A stretch of DNA of 64,000 nucleotides from Prochlorococcus_E sp000760215 (GTDB lineage: Bacteria > Cyanobacteriota > Cyanobacteriia > PCC-6307 > Cyanobiaceae): assembly GCF_047303175.1 (NCBI RefSeq), contig NZ_CP138945.1. One strand, given 5' to 3'. Shown here piece by piece: positions 1 through 8,863 of the stretch. Under the pieces are notes generated by a model. It saw only the letters and a list, made by a program, of their open reading frames with translations, was not told the origin of the DNA and did not search any database. The position numbers and the translations under genes are program-made. Position 1 is the first letter of the stretch. The number at the start of each line of letters is the position of its first letter.

Positions 1-436
1 TCACCCAGCTTTCTAATACTTTTAAGCGGAACTCATCTTTTTTAAAATCTTCTAGCTTTTTGTTTTCCGTTTTGGTGTAGAAACGATTTGCTATTTTTCT
101 TGCATTAAATTGACGATCGACTCTTTCTATATCAACACCTAGCTTATTAGGTGAACATCCTATTAAAAGTGCATCATCGCAATGACTGAAACTGACATAA
201 CCTAAATTACCCCCTAAGGTTGGAGCTTCCCCAGGTAATGATTTTAATGGGATTTCTAGTGGATTGATTTTCAGAAATTCTGATAAAGCAAATCGTGTAT
301 ACCCCCTGGTCAATTTGTATTGATGAGATCGTATTCCCGATAAACAATTCGCTATTTTTTCTTCATTGTCGGAGATTTTTTTTAATGGAGAATTAGTTGG
401 AAATAGCCAAAGAGGAAGTACGCTTGTGTTCTTCAT
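1..436 (-). CDS. 4'-phosphopantetheinyl transferase (C-terminal end cut by window edge)
   Basis: This is the first 145 codons of a gene that runs off the left edge. It starts at an ATG whose complement lies at 434-436. The product resembles the Sfp/HetI family, which transfers phosphopantetheine from CoA to a serine of acyl carrier protein. Two family signatures are visible: an FSHCDD segment and, shortly after, KLGVDIE, where Asp and Glu bind magnesium. The visible end reads ESWV, which should lead into the usual W-x-x-KEA motif just outside the window. The gene is divergent from the peroxiredoxin with only a few bases between start codons, so the promoters must overlap coding DNA. As a probable general PPTase it would serve the fatty-acid genes at 51-55 kb. 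Family assignment is solid; the exact substrate is inferred. Confidence 0.85.
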   Translation of the reverse strand, partial: MKNTSVLPLWLFPTNSPLKKISDNEEKIANCLSGIRSHQYKLTRGYTRFALSEFLKINPLEIPLKSLPGEAPTLGGNLGYVSFSHCDDALLIGCSPNKLGVDIERVDRQFNARKIANRFYTKTENKKLEDFKKDEFRLKVLESWV

Positions 437-449
437 TTAAATGATTGCA

Positions 450-917
450 ATGTCTCTTTTAATTGGTCAAAAAGCACCAGATTTTAGTCTCCCTGATCAA
501 GATGGGCAATTGATTAAACTTTCATCCTTTCAGGGTCAGAGAGTTGTTATTTACTTTTATCCGAAAGATGACACCCCAGGCTGCACAAAGGAAGCTTGTA
601 ATTTCCGAGATCGTTGGAGTGTTTTTCAAGACCATCAAATAAAATTACTTGGTATTAGTAAAGACAATGCCAAAAAGCATTCAAAGTTTATAAATAAATA
701 TCAGTTGCCTTTTAGCCTTCTTAGTGATTTGGAACCGTGTCCAGTTGCTACTGCTTATGAAAGTTATGGGTTGAAGAAATTCATGGGAAAAGAATATATG
801 GGAATGAAGAGACAAACATATGTTGTTGATTCTCAAGGTAACTTGGAATTAATTTATTTAAAAGTTAAAGCTGCAACAATGGCCGATCAAATTCTTGCAG
901 ATTTAAGTCTTGAGTAA
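450..917 (+). CDS. bcp: Peroxiredoxin Q / bacterioferritin comigratory protein (thiol peroxidase)
   Basis: The product is a 155-residue single-domain peroxiredoxin that reduces hydrogen peroxide and organic peroxides using thioredoxin. The N-terminus GQKAPDFSLPDQDG and the active-site stretch DDTPGCTKEAC are typical. Cys45 would be the peroxidatic cysteine and Cys50 the resolving one, the close spacing that defines the PrxQ/BCP class. I chose the ATG at 450 because MSLLIGQKAPDF matches family N-termini; an in-frame ATG at 441 would add three residues. No clear Shine-Dalgarno is present for either. In cyanobacteria such enzymes protect against peroxides made by photosynthesis. Confidence 0.93.
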   Translation: MSLLIGQKAPDFSLPDQDGQLIKLSSFQGQRVVIYFYPKDDTPGCTKEACNFRDRWSVFQDHQIKLLGISKDNAKKHSKFINKYQLPFSLLSDLEPCPVATAYESYGLKKFMGKEYMGMKRQTYVVDSQGNLELIYLKVKAATMADQILADLSLE

Positions 918-919
918 AT

Positions 920-1606
920 TTAGCAATTGATTTTAATCATTGCTTCTAGGACTAGATTAGGGTGATGGTATACGGCTACATTACGACTTTTGAGATGGTC
1001 AAAAAGTATTTTTGAATCTCCTCCACATAACCATAAAGGCATACTTGCTTCTTTTTGAGCTTCTAAAAGTGCTCCAAGTAAGGCTTGAAAACTACCTCTT
1101 AACATTGCTTCTTCAGTAGATGAAGGGAATTGTTTGGTAGGTATATTTTGGCTTTTTACTGGACTTAGTTTTTCACTTCTATTAGACATCGCGGATCTCT
1201 GTAGTTGTAAACCGGGTATTAATTGCCCTCCTGCAAACTCTCCTTTTGCAGTAATGCGTGTCAGACTTAAAATTGTTCCTGCGTCTGCAATGAGAATTCC
1301 TTCAGAATGAAGATTTGCAGATTTTGCTTTTTGGAATGCAGCCCAGCTTGCTAACGCTCTATCAAGACCTATCCATTCAGGTAACTTTAAAAGAGGTATT
1401 TCTTCAATCTTTATACATTTATTAGGATCTAATTGACTATTTGCTGGAACTGGTCCAACTGCACCCCATTTCCAGATAAGGTCTTTATTCTCTTTGAGTT
1501 GATTGCTGTTAGGAAAAGTATCTTCAAAAATCCATTTGGCTTGTGTTTGAAATCCCCAATGCCAGCGAGTGTTTCCAATGAAGAGGCAACATTTATTTGA
1601 CGTCAC
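920..1606 (-). CDS. coaX: Type III pantothenate kinase
   Basis: CoaX phosphorylates pantothenate, the first step of coenzyme A synthesis. Family motifs are the GNTRWHW segment near the N-terminus, GLDRALA in the middle, ADAGTIL, and FAGGQLIPGL further on. I place the start at a GTG (1606), giving 228 residues and a 14-base overlap with cysH. A longer reading from 1648 adds a basic tail (LQIQTRKKQK) that the family lacks. The oddity is that the first motif reads FIGNTR instead of D-x-GNT, so the conserved first aspartate is a phenylalanine. The other two conserved aspartates are present. Membership is clear; full activity is likely but not certain. Confidence 0.88.
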   Translation of the reverse strand: MTSNKCCLFIGNTRWHWGFQTQAKWIFEDTFPNSNQLKENKDLIWKWGAVGPVPANSQLDPNKCIKIEEIPLLKLPEWIGLDRALASWAAFQKAKSANLHSEGILIADAGTILSLTRITAKGEFAGGQLIPGLQLQRSAMSNRSEKLSPVKSQNIPTKQFPSSTEEAMLRGSFQALLGALLEAQKEASMPLWLCGGDSKILFDHLKSRNVAVYHHPNLVLEAMIKINC

Positions 1607-2372
1607 TTTTTGTTTCTTCCTCGTTTGTATTTGTAATGTGAATCCCACATTCTTGTTTTAATCCTCCAAAACGTGTTTTTCTTCCTGTTATTTCATCAGT
1701 ATCTGGAGCGCTAGAATGCCAATCACCGACACTCGAGAAACCTTTTTCAAATAAAGGATGTTGAGGCAGATTATTTTGCTCCATATAATAAAAGATATCT
1801 TTTTGAGACCATTCAAGTATTGGTCTTAGTGACAGTCTTTCTCTTATTGGATCTAATGTACTCATAGCTTTTCTATTTTCGGTTTGCCCTCTTCTTACTC
1901 CACTTGCCCAGCAATCGATTTGATATTTTTTGAAGGCGTCTTCTAGAGGTTGAACTTTTCGAATGTCGTGATATTTCTCTAAATCTTTGATGGACTGTTT
2001 TTCCCAAAGTTTCCCATATAAAGCTTCCATTCTTGCAGGTGATAAATTGCTTTGTACTACGGTGATATCAAGTTTTAGCTGATTTGAAAGTGTCTCTGCA
2101 TATTTATATGTCTCTGCTGGTAAGTATCCTGTATCCACCCAGATTATTTTTATTATATTGCTGTCATTGAGTTCATGAATCATATGAAGTAAGACTGATG
2201 ATTGAATTCCAAAACTTGTTGTTATAGCTAGTTTTGACCCAAATTGTTTCACAGCCCATTCCAAACGCTTCTGAGGGGATAATTGCTCAAGATGCCTTCT
2301 GGCTTCAGTTAAAGGGATGTTTAAGAATAGACTCTCTTTCACTTTTCCCTGATGCTTTATGTTCTTATCCAT
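1593..2372 (-). CDS. cysH: Phosphoadenylyl-sulfate (PAPS) reductase
   Basis: This 259-residue enzyme reduces PAPS to sulfite with thioredoxin, feeding the cysteine synthase encoded at 41 kb. The PP-loop region reads ITTSFGIQSSVLLH, followed by WVDTGYLPAETY and the conserved CWASGVRRGQT segment. The catalytic cysteine sits in ECGIH near the C-terminus (about residue 242). The paired cysteines of iron-sulfur APS reductases (CC...CxxC) are absent, which favours PAPS over APS as substrate. It is divergent from ndh and overlaps the start of coaX, so the two minus-strand genes probably share a transcript. Confidence 0.92.
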   Translation of the reverse strand: MDKNIKHQGKVKESLFLNIPLTEARRHLEQLSPQKRLEWAVKQFGSKLAITTSFGIQSSVLLHMIHELNDSNIIKIIWVDTGYLPAETYKYAETLSNQLKLDITVVQSNLSPARMEALYGKLWEKQSIKDLEKYHDIRKVQPLEDAFKKYQIDCWASGVRRGQTENRKAMSTLDPIRERLSLRPILEWSQKDIFYYMEQNNLPQHPLFEKGFSSVGDWHSSAPDTDEITGRKTRFGGLKQECGIHITNTNEEETKSDVK

Positions 2373-2430
2373 TGTGGCTTTTAATTAGCGTATTTTTACT
2401 TTCCTTTAATCATTTCAAGTTATTGTTCAG

Positions 2431-3618
2431 ATGAAGTCTAATTCTTTAAAAAGTAATGCTGTTGTTGTAGTTGGTGGTGGTTTTGGTGGCTTGACTACAG
2501 CACTCTCTTTGAGTAGTTGTAAAGGAAGGCCCACAATTATTCTCATTGAGCCTCGTTCTAGGTTTGTCTTTCTTCCATTGCTATATGAACTTTTAAGTGG
2601 AGAAATGAAAGCATGGGAAGTAGCACCTTCTTATAGCTCTTTGCTTGCTTCAAGAGGAATTGTTTTAATCAAACAGCGAATAGCAAACATTGATTTGGAG
2701 GGTGAGGTTGTCATTACTTCTTTAGGACAGGTTATTAAATATTCTCAATTAGTTATTAGTACTGGTTCAAAAGTCGATCATTTCAGTATTCCAGGAGTAG
2801 AAGAACATTGCTTAATGTTTAATAAATACGAAGATGTAATAAAAATAAAAAAATTAGTAGAGGCTTTAAATAGGTCTACTGAATCAAAAGACAATATAGT
2901 GATTGTTGGTGGGGGGGCTACAGGAGTTGAATTGGCTTGCAAGCTTTCTGATCTCTTACATGGAAATCATACAGTTCATTTAATTGAACTTGACGAAAAA
3001 GTTTTGCCTAATGGTAAGTCTTTCAATCAAGAACAAATTCAACAAGCTTTAAATAAACGGTCCATCAAACTTCATTTAAATACTCGTGTTGTAAAGATTA
3101 CTGAGCATGTTGTGGAAATCGAAAATGCGAATGAGAACTACTCTAAACAATCAGATTCTTTAACCTATGCAGGTGTTATTTGGACTGCAGGTGTTAAAGC
3201 ATCCGCTCCTGATGGCTTAGCCTCATCGTTATTAAAAGATGGAAGACTCTTAATTAATTCAAAATTACAGGTTTTGGGATATGACAATGTATTTTCTATT
3301 GGTGATGTCTCTTTTGATATTCGACAACCATTGATAGGGACAGCCCAAGTTGCTATGCAACAAGGTGATCATTTGGCCAAGAATTTAATTGCGTATCACC
3401 AAGGAAAAGAATTGACATCATTTAACTTTGTAGATCGTGGAGAAATGCTGAGCATGGGTATTGGGGAAGCAACAATTACCAGTATGGGCTTCACGCTTTC
3501 AGGTCCTCTTGCGTTTCAAGTGCGACGAATGGCTTATTTATCTAAGTTTCCAAACTTGTCATTGGGTATTAGGTCTGCCGGATCTTGGTTGCTAAGTTAT
3601 AGAAATAAATTCATTTAA
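2431..3618 (+). CDS. ndh: Type II NAD(P)H dehydrogenase (NDH-2)
   Basis: The product (395 residues) is a membrane-associated, non-proton-pumping flavoprotein that passes electrons from NAD(P)H to quinone. The N-terminal FAD motif is VVVGGGFGGLT, and a second Rossmann motif, VIVGGGATGVELA, about residue 155 binds NAD(P)H. FSIGDVS near residue 290 is the second FAD-contact segment. The C-terminus is amphipathic rather than a clear membrane span. Cyanobacterial NDH-2 enzymes are thought to sense thylakoid redox state rather than carry bulk flux. The gene is divergent from cysH across 58 bases. The exact subtype (NdbA, B or C) cannot be told here. Confidence 0.9.
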   Translation: MKSNSLKSNAVVVVGGGFGGLTTALSLSSCKGRPTIILIEPRSRFVFLPLLYELLSGEMKAWEVAPSYSSLLASRGIVLIKQRIANIDLEGEVVITSLGQVIKYSQLVISTGSKVDHFSIPGVEEHCLMFNKYEDVIKIKKLVEALNRSTESKDNIVIVGGGATGVELACKLSDLLHGNHTVHLIELDEKVLPNGKSFNQEQIQQALNKRSIKLHLNTRVVKITEHVVEIENANENYSKQSDSLTYAGVIWTAGVKASAPDGLASSLLKDGRLLINSKLQVLGYDNVFSIGDVSFDIRQPLIGTAQVAMQQGDHLAKNLIAYHQGKELTSFNFVDRGEMLSMGIGEATITSMGFTLSGPLAFQVRRMAYLSKFPNLSLGIRSAGSWLLSYRNKFI

Positions 3619-3713
3619 TTGAGAGAATGTAGATGATGTACTAAAACTGGAATATGAGTTATCTATTTCAGCCAGTATTTATTGAATTATAAGAAAAATG
3701 CAAACAGAGAAAT

Positions 3714-5528
3714 ATGAATGAACTAAGAACTGTTCTCGAGAATCCTCAGGCGCTAATTACTTTAGCTGTTTTGTTTTTAGCTGTGGTGCTATTTATAAGT
3801 GGTTTTTTAGCCCCTGAACTTACAGGCCTATTGAGTGTAGCTTTATTAATGGCAACTGGTGTCCTTGACCCTCAAAAAGCTTTGGCAGGCTTTGGAAGTC
3901 CAGCTTTGATTACTCTGATGGGTTTATTTGCTGTTTCTGCAGCCTTGTTTAAAAGTGGTGCTTTGGATCGTTTGCGGGAGCTAATAGCCTTTGAGAGTAT
4001 TAATACACCCCGCCGTTTAATTGGAGTTTTAGGACTTGTTGTGGCTCCAATATCAGGCATTGTTCCCAATACGCCTGTCGTTGCCTCACTTTTACCTGTA
4101 ATAGAAGCTTGGTGTATCAAGCGAAATCTTTCTCCATCAAGAGTTTTATTGCCTTTATCTTTTGCAACTTTGCTAGGTGGGACTCTCACTCTATTGGGAA
4201 GCTCGGTTAATTTACTAGTGAGTGATATTAGTGCTCAACTTGGATATGGCTCTTTGGAACTATTTAGTTTTACTGCAATAGGGGTTCCTATTTGGTTGAT
4301 TGGAACTGCTTATTTATTATTAGCTCCGCAAAATCTTTTACCTGATCGAGGAAGGGAAAAGAGTGATTTTGGTAGTAATCCTGATCAAACTGGCTACTTT
4401 ACTGAGGTAAGCATTCCAATTGATTCTGAACTCGTAGGTCAATCTTTGCATAATAGTAGGCTGCAACGTCGTTTTGATGTAGATGTTTTAGAGCTTCAAA
4501 GAGGAAAAGAACGATTATTACCACCCCTTGCAGATCGTACTATTGAGCCGGGTGACAGATTGTTACTAAGAGTCACTCGCTCTGACCTCTTACGACTCCA
4601 ACAAGAACATACAGTGCAACTTGCTCAGCGCAATTTAAATGAAGACTCTTTAAATCGATTGGACTGGTTTGAGGTTGAAGGACAAAAGACTGTTGAAGTT
4701 CTTCTTCCAGCGGGCTCAACTTTGGCTGGAGCTAGTTTACGAGAATTAAGATTTAGACAGCGTCATAACGCCACTGTTTTAGCCTTAAGGAGGGGCCAGC
4801 AAACTGTTCAAGAGCGATTAGGCCAGGCGATTTTGCATGAAGGGGATGTGTTGCTTTTACAAGCTCCTATTGATTCAATTCGCGGTCTTCAGGCAAGTAA
4901 TGATTTGCTTGTGCTGGATCAACTTGAAAATGATCTACCAACTGTGAAGCGTAAACCAATTGCAATTGCAATTGCAATTGCAATGATTCTTTTGCCTACT
5001 TTTACTAGTTTGCCTTTAGTTTCCTCAGTTTTGATTGCTGTTGTCGCTATGGTCATGGGTGGATGTATTAGACCAGCTGAAGTCCAACGATCTATACGAC
5101 TTGATGTGATTTTGCTATTGGGATCTCTTTCAAGTTTCAGTGTTGCAATGCAATCTACTGGTCTTGCAGATGCTTTTGCTAGAGGACTTGAATATTATTT
5201 AGAGGGATTGCCTACTTATGCGTCATTATTAGTTATTTTCTTTTCGACAACCTTATTTACGCAAGTGATAAGTAATGCCGCTTCTGTTGCTTTGCTCGCA
5301 CCGGTTGCTGTACAACTTGCCCCAGGCATGAATCTACCTGCTTCAGCTCTTTTGTTGACTGTATTATTTGGTGCTAGTCAGTCATTCCTAACGCCTATGG
5401 GATATCAGACAAATTTAATGGTCTTTGGCCCTGGACGTTATAGGTTTCTTGATGTAACACGATATGGAGCAGGTTTAACGTTGTTAATGACTTTGACTGT
5501 ACCTTTACTAATTCTCTGGCAATACTAA
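3714..5528 (+). CDS. SLC13/DASS-type sodium-coupled anion carrier with central RCK_C domains
   Basis: This 604-residue membrane protein has two halves of hydrophobic helices (about residues 10-205 and 415-604) around a soluble centre. The centre contains two TrkA-C (RCK_C) repeats: one around FDVDVLELQRG with EPGDRLLLR, the other around NATVLALRRG with HEGDVLLLQ. The carrier signature in the second half reads QVISNAASVALLAP. This architecture matches carriers annotated as sodium/sulfate symporters (SLT-like), so sulfate or another small anion is the likely substrate. It lies upstream of ktrB and ktrA on the same strand, suggesting joint control of sodium-dependent transport. Helix 1 of the second half contains an Ile-Ala repeat encoded by a DNA hexamer repeat. 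Confidence 0.85.
   Translation: MNELRTVLENPQALITLAVLFLAVVLFISGFLAPELTGLLSVALLMATGVLDPQKALAGFGSPALITLMGLFAVSAALFKSGALDRLRELIAFESINTPRRLIGVLGLVVAPISGIVPNTPVVASLLPVIEAWCIKRNLSPSRVLLPLSFATLLGGTLTLLGSSVNLLVSDISAQLGYGSLELFSFTAIGVPIWLIGTAYLLLAPQNLLPDRGREKSDFGSNPDQTGYFTEVSIPIDSELVGQSLHNSRLQRRFDVDVLELQRGKERLLPPLADRTIEPGDRLLLRVTRSDLLRLQQEHTVQLAQRNLNEDSLNRLDWFEVEGQKTVEVLLPAGSTLAGASLRELRFRQRHNATVLALRRGQQTVQERLGQAILHEGDVLLLQAPIDSIRGLQASNDLLVLDQLENDLPTVKRKPIAIAIAIAMILLPTFTSLPLVSSVLIAVVAMVMGGCIRPAEVQRSIRLDVILLLGSLSSFSVAMQSTGLADAFARGLEYYLEGLPTYASLLVIFFSTTLFTQVISNAASVALLAPVAVQLAPGMNLPASALLLTVLFGASQSFLTPMGYQTNLMVFGPGRYRFLDVTRYGAGLTLLMTLTVPLLILWQY
4957..4984 (+). repeat. In-frame hexanucleotide tandem repeat (CAATTG x4 plus CAAT)
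   Basis: Four perfect copies of CAATTG followed by a partial fifth copy lie inside the carrier gene. They encode alternating Ile-Ala at the start of a membrane helix. Copy-number change would add or remove two residues without breaking the frame. Confidence 0.9.
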
Positions 5529-5590
5529 GGTGTTTGAATCAGACAGATAATTATGCAGATCCCACTTTAACTCTAATTTGAGATTGCTCA

Positions 5591-6994
5591 GTGTCTTTTC
5601 CTAATCCAGTAAAATTAAAAGTTGCTTGGTACCGAAGGCTATCAGTCCCTCAGTTCACTGTAATTACTGGACTTTTAGTTATTTTTGCTGGAACCATCCT
5701 TCTTTCCACTCCTTTGTGTTCTTCTAATGCTGTTGGAATGTGGGAGTCTTTTTTTACGGCTACATCTGCAGTAACAGTAACAGGATTAACGATAATTGAT
5801 GTAGGAGAAGATTTAACGATTTATGGGCAAATCTTACTCGCAATAATGCTTCTTATCGGAGGTTTGGGTTTGATGGCGATTACTACGTTTTTACAGGGTT
5901 TTGTTGTTAGTGGAACAGAATTGAGATGTCGTTTGGACCGTGGAAAAACACTTGATGAATTTGGAGTTGGAGGAGTTGGTAGAACGTTTCGAGGCATTGC
6001 TCTCACTGCCGCTGTTTTAATTATTTTTGGAGCATTAATTCTTTTTTATTATGGATTTACTGATATACCCAATTTAGGAGAACGGTGGTGGGCAGCTATA
6101 TTCCACAGCGTTTCTGCATATAACAATGCTGGTTTTGGACTTTGGTCAGAAAGTTTGCAAAATTATCGAAATAATACTGTCGTCAACATCGTTGTGATTG
6201 TTCTGATTTTATTAGGTGGTTTAGGTTGGAGAGTAACTAGTGACATTTGGGCTAATAGAAAAAATTTTCATTTTAGAAAACTAAGTTTGCATAGCCGCTT
6301 GGTAATCAGAACTTCTTTTTTGCTAGTTCTTTTAGGCACTTTTGGATTGCTTTTAACTGAGTTCATTGAACAAGGTTCTTTTTTCTTATCTATGAATTGG
6401 TCCGAGCGTTTTACAACTGCTTTTTTTGAATCTGTTAGTGCAAGGACTGCTGGCTTTACAAATATCCCTATCTCCGTAGAAAGCATTTCAGATTCAGGAC
6501 TCCTTTTGTTAATGACATTAATGTTTATAGGTGCAAGTCCTGGTGGCACAGGTGGCGGAATCAAAACAACAACTATTGCTGCTCTTATGGCAGCAACTAG
6601 ATCTACTTTAAGAGGACAAGATAGTGTCGTAATTCGTCACCGACAGATTTCAGATAAAGTTGTCTTGAAAGCAGTTGGAATTACAGTTGGATCCTTATTG
6701 TTTGTTCTGATAATGGCTTTATTGATAACAATGACAAGTAATTTGGGCGATCAGCAGTCTTTTTCTTTTTTAGAAATATTATTTACTTGCATTTCAGCTT
6801 TTGCAACTGTTGGCTTTGATCTTGGAGTGACGGAGAATCTAAGTATCTTTGGGCAATTGATTTTGGTGCTAGGTATGTTTGTGGGTAGGCTTGGGATACT
6901 CCTTCTTTTAAGTGCTGTTTGGCAGGCATTGAATAGGGAAAGAATCCAACATCAGAATCGTATTGGCTATCCACGTGAGGATCTTTATGTTTGA
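5591..6994 (+). CDS. ktrB: Potassium transporter KtrB (TrkH/NtpJ family pore subunit)
   Basis: KtrB is the membrane pore of a sodium-dependent potassium uptake system. The 467-residue protein shows four pore-loop repeats: TVTGL near residue 58, NNAGF near 195, RTAGF near 290 and ATVGF near 405. Each carries the glycine that lines the potassium filter. Hydrophobic helices flank each loop. The start is a GTG at 5591. The stop lies immediately before the ktrA ribosome-binding site, so the subunits are almost certainly co-translated. KtrB is expected to work with the KtrA ring encoded next; no third subunit (KtrE) is visible here. Confidence 0.93.
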   Translation: MSFPNPVKLKVAWYRRLSVPQFTVITGLLVIFAGTILLSTPLCSSNAVGMWESFFTATSAVTVTGLTIIDVGEDLTIYGQILLAIMLLIGGLGLMAITTFLQGFVVSGTELRCRLDRGKTLDEFGVGGVGRTFRGIALTAAVLIIFGALILFYYGFTDIPNLGERWWAAIFHSVSAYNNAGFGLWSESLQNYRNNTVVNIVVIVLILLGGLGWRVTSDIWANRKNFHFRKLSLHSRLVIRTSFLLVLLGTFGLLLTEFIEQGSFFLSMNWSERFTTAFFESVSARTAGFTNIPISVESISDSGLLLLMTLMFIGASPGGTGGGIKTTTIAALMAATRSTLRGQDSVVIRHRQISDKVVLKAVGITVGSLLFVLIMALLITMTSNLGDQQSFSFLEILFTCISAFATVGFDLGVTENLSIFGQLILVLGMFVGRLGILLLLSAVWQALNRERIQHQNRIGYPREDLYV

Positions 6995-7017
6995 ATTCTT
7001 TTATTGGAGGCAATTCA

Positions 7018-7722
7018 ATGAGTGAATGGTGGCAATGGTTATCTAGACCAGACGAAGAGTCTTTAGGATTCGCAGTGGTTGGTATAGGCCGTTTTGGGAC
7101 GGCTGTTTGTCGGGAATTGATTCGAAATGGAGCTGATGTTCTAGCAGTTGATTCTTCTGAGAGAGCCATTGAAGAATTACGTCAGCTTGAACCATCAATT
7201 GAAGCAAGAGTAGTTGACTCAACAGATGAGGAATCTATAAGGGAAGCAGGCGTTCTTGAAATGGGAACAGTAGTTGTAGGGATAAGTAAGCCAATTGAAG
7301 CAAGTATCACTACGACTCTTATTGCCAAAGATAGTGAAGGTAGCCGTGTCCGACAAGTTATTGCAAGAGCGACCAGTGACCTACATGAAAGGATGCTTAA
7401 GAGAGTTGGAGCAGACCGAGTAGTTTTCCCTTCACGAATGCAAGGTGAAAGATTGGGTTTAGAGCTAGTACGTCCTAATTTAATTGAGAGATTGGAATTG
7501 GATGATCAAACTGGTATTGATGAAATTAAAGTTCCAGAAATATTTGTAGGTCGTTCTTTAAGAGATCTTAATCTTCGTAAAAATTATTTAGTGAATGTTT
7601 TGGCAGCAGGGCCTTCCGGACAGTTAACAATTAATCCTCCTGCTAAATATATTTTGAGTGAAGATCATGTTTTAGTTGTTATGGGATTAATGGAAGATTT
7701 ACAAAAATTGCCTGAAGTTTGA
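7018..7722 (+). CDS. ktrA: Potassium uptake regulator KtrA (RCK domain protein)
   Basis: KtrA forms a cytoplasmic ring that gates KtrB on nucleotide binding. The RCK-N Rossmann fold begins with VVGIGRFGTAVCREL, and VLAVDSSE carries the acidic residue that binds the nucleotide ribose. A C-terminal TrkA-C domain covers roughly the last 70 residues (SLRDLNL, LSEDHVLVVMG). I chose the ATG at 7018, giving 234 residues, because a GGAGG site lies just upstream; an upstream TTG at 6991 would overlap the ktrB stop. The anmK ATG follows the ktrA stop with no gap. Confidence 0.93.
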   Translation: MSEWWQWLSRPDEESLGFAVVGIGRFGTAVCRELIRNGADVLAVDSSERAIEELRQLEPSIEARVVDSTDEESIREAGVLEMGTVVVGISKPIEASITTTLIAKDSEGSRVRQVIARATSDLHERMLKRVGADRVVFPSRMQGERLGLELVRPNLIERLELDDQTGIDEIKVPEIFVGRSLRDLNLRKNYLVNVLAAGPSGQLTINPPAKYILSEDHVLVVMGLMEDLQKLPEV

Positions 7723-8856
7723 ATGTATGTTTTGGGTTTAATGAGTGGTACCAGTGCCGATGGGGTTGATGCCGCTTTGGTGGAGTTTAAAGGTAGATAT
7801 GACAAACCCAAATGGAAATTAATTAATTCCACATCAGTTGAATATCCTAAAAAGTTACAAGAAAAAGTTGTTGCTGCTGGACAAGGAGTGCAATTCAGTG
7901 CTGCTGAATGGTTAGAGCTTTCTGAAAGCATTACTGAGGTTTATTATTCTGCAGCAACTATTTGTGATCCTCAAGGTATTGCAAATGCTATAGGTTGTCA
8001 TGGTCAAACTGTATTTCATAGGCCTCCAAATATTTCTTCTAAAGGAGCTAGTTGTCAGATTCTTCAGGCTCCATTGTTGGCAACTCTTTTAGAAAGAACT
8101 GTTATTTATGACTTTCGTGCAAAAGATCTTGCTTTAGGAGGGCAAGGAGCTCCTTTAACACCCTTCTTAGATAGTGCATTGTTAGATAAAGGTAACGGTT
8201 GGCGAGGAGTGCTTAATCTTGGTGGCATTGCAAACCTTACTTTGATTCCGCCAAGCGTTGGACCTGACAGGAATTGTGAAGTTTTGGGATGGGATTGTGG
8301 TCCTGCAAATACTCTTATAGATCTTGCTGTGCAAAAGATTACGAATGGTCAATTAAAATACGATTGTGATGGATTAATTGCTTTAGAGGGACACCCTGAT
8401 TTTGCGGTTATTGATCAATGGCTTAAGGAGGATTTTTTTCAAGCTCTCCCTCCGAAGTCTACCGGAAGAGAATATTTTGGAACTCAAGATTTAGAAAGGA
8501 GATTGGAGGAGATTAACTCTGACAATAATAATGATTGGATTGCAACTCTCACTTCTTTTAGTGCTTCGGTTATTTCTCAAGATATACAAAATTTAAACCA
8601 TCGTTACTCTATTAGGCCTATTGAATTGTTATTAGCTGGTGGGGGGAGTAAAAACCCTTTTCTTGTTAATGAAATTAGGCGAAGATGCCGAGGGATAAGA
8701 ATTTCATATATGGATGATATTGGAGTTCCAGTTCAAATAAGAGAAGCCATTGCATTTGCTTTATTGGCATGGTGGAATATTTGTCAAAAACCTTGTAGCA
8801 ATTTAATAACTGGTGCAGAAAGACCTGTTGTTCTTGGTAGTTCTGTGAGCCCTTAA
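7723..8856 (+). CDS. anmK: Anhydro-N-acetylmuramic acid kinase
   Basis: AnmK phosphorylates and hydrolyses 1,6-anhydro-MurNAc so that cell-wall fragments can be reused. The 377-residue protein starts with GLMSGTSADGVDAA, the ATP-binding signature of the family. GCHGQTVFHRPP and LNLGGIANLT are further family motifs, and LLAGGGSKNP near the end completes the actin-like fold. The ATG abuts the ktrA stop codon, so it is translationally linked to the transport genes although functionally unrelated. NagZ, encoded at 32-34 kb, supplies substrate in the same recycling pathway. Confidence 0.95.
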   Translation: MYVLGLMSGTSADGVDAALVEFKGRYDKPKWKLINSTSVEYPKKLQEKVVAAGQGVQFSAAEWLELSESITEVYYSAATICDPQGIANAIGCHGQTVFHRPPNISSKGASCQILQAPLLATLLERTVIYDFRAKDLALGGQGAPLTPFLDSALLDKGNGWRGVLNLGGIANLTLIPPSVGPDRNCEVLGWDCGPANTLIDLAVQKITNGQLKYDCDGLIALEGHPDFAVIDQWLKEDFFQALPPKSTGREYFGTQDLERRLEEINSDNNNDWIATLTSFSASVISQDIQNLNHRYSIRPIELLLAGGGSKNPFLVNEIRRRCRGIRISYMDDIGVPVQIREAIAFALLAWWNICQKPCSNLITGAERPVVLGSSVSP

Positions 8857-8863
8857 AGAATTA

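Noticed and set aside
2234..2434. 66-codon frame on the plus strand across the cysH start
   Set aside because: It is the antisense shadow of cysH, with no ribosome-binding site and no recognisable domain.
6783..7169. 128-codon minus-strand frame across the ktrB/ktrA junction
   Set aside because: Antisense to two well-supported genes; composition is that of a reverse reading of KtrA and KtrB.
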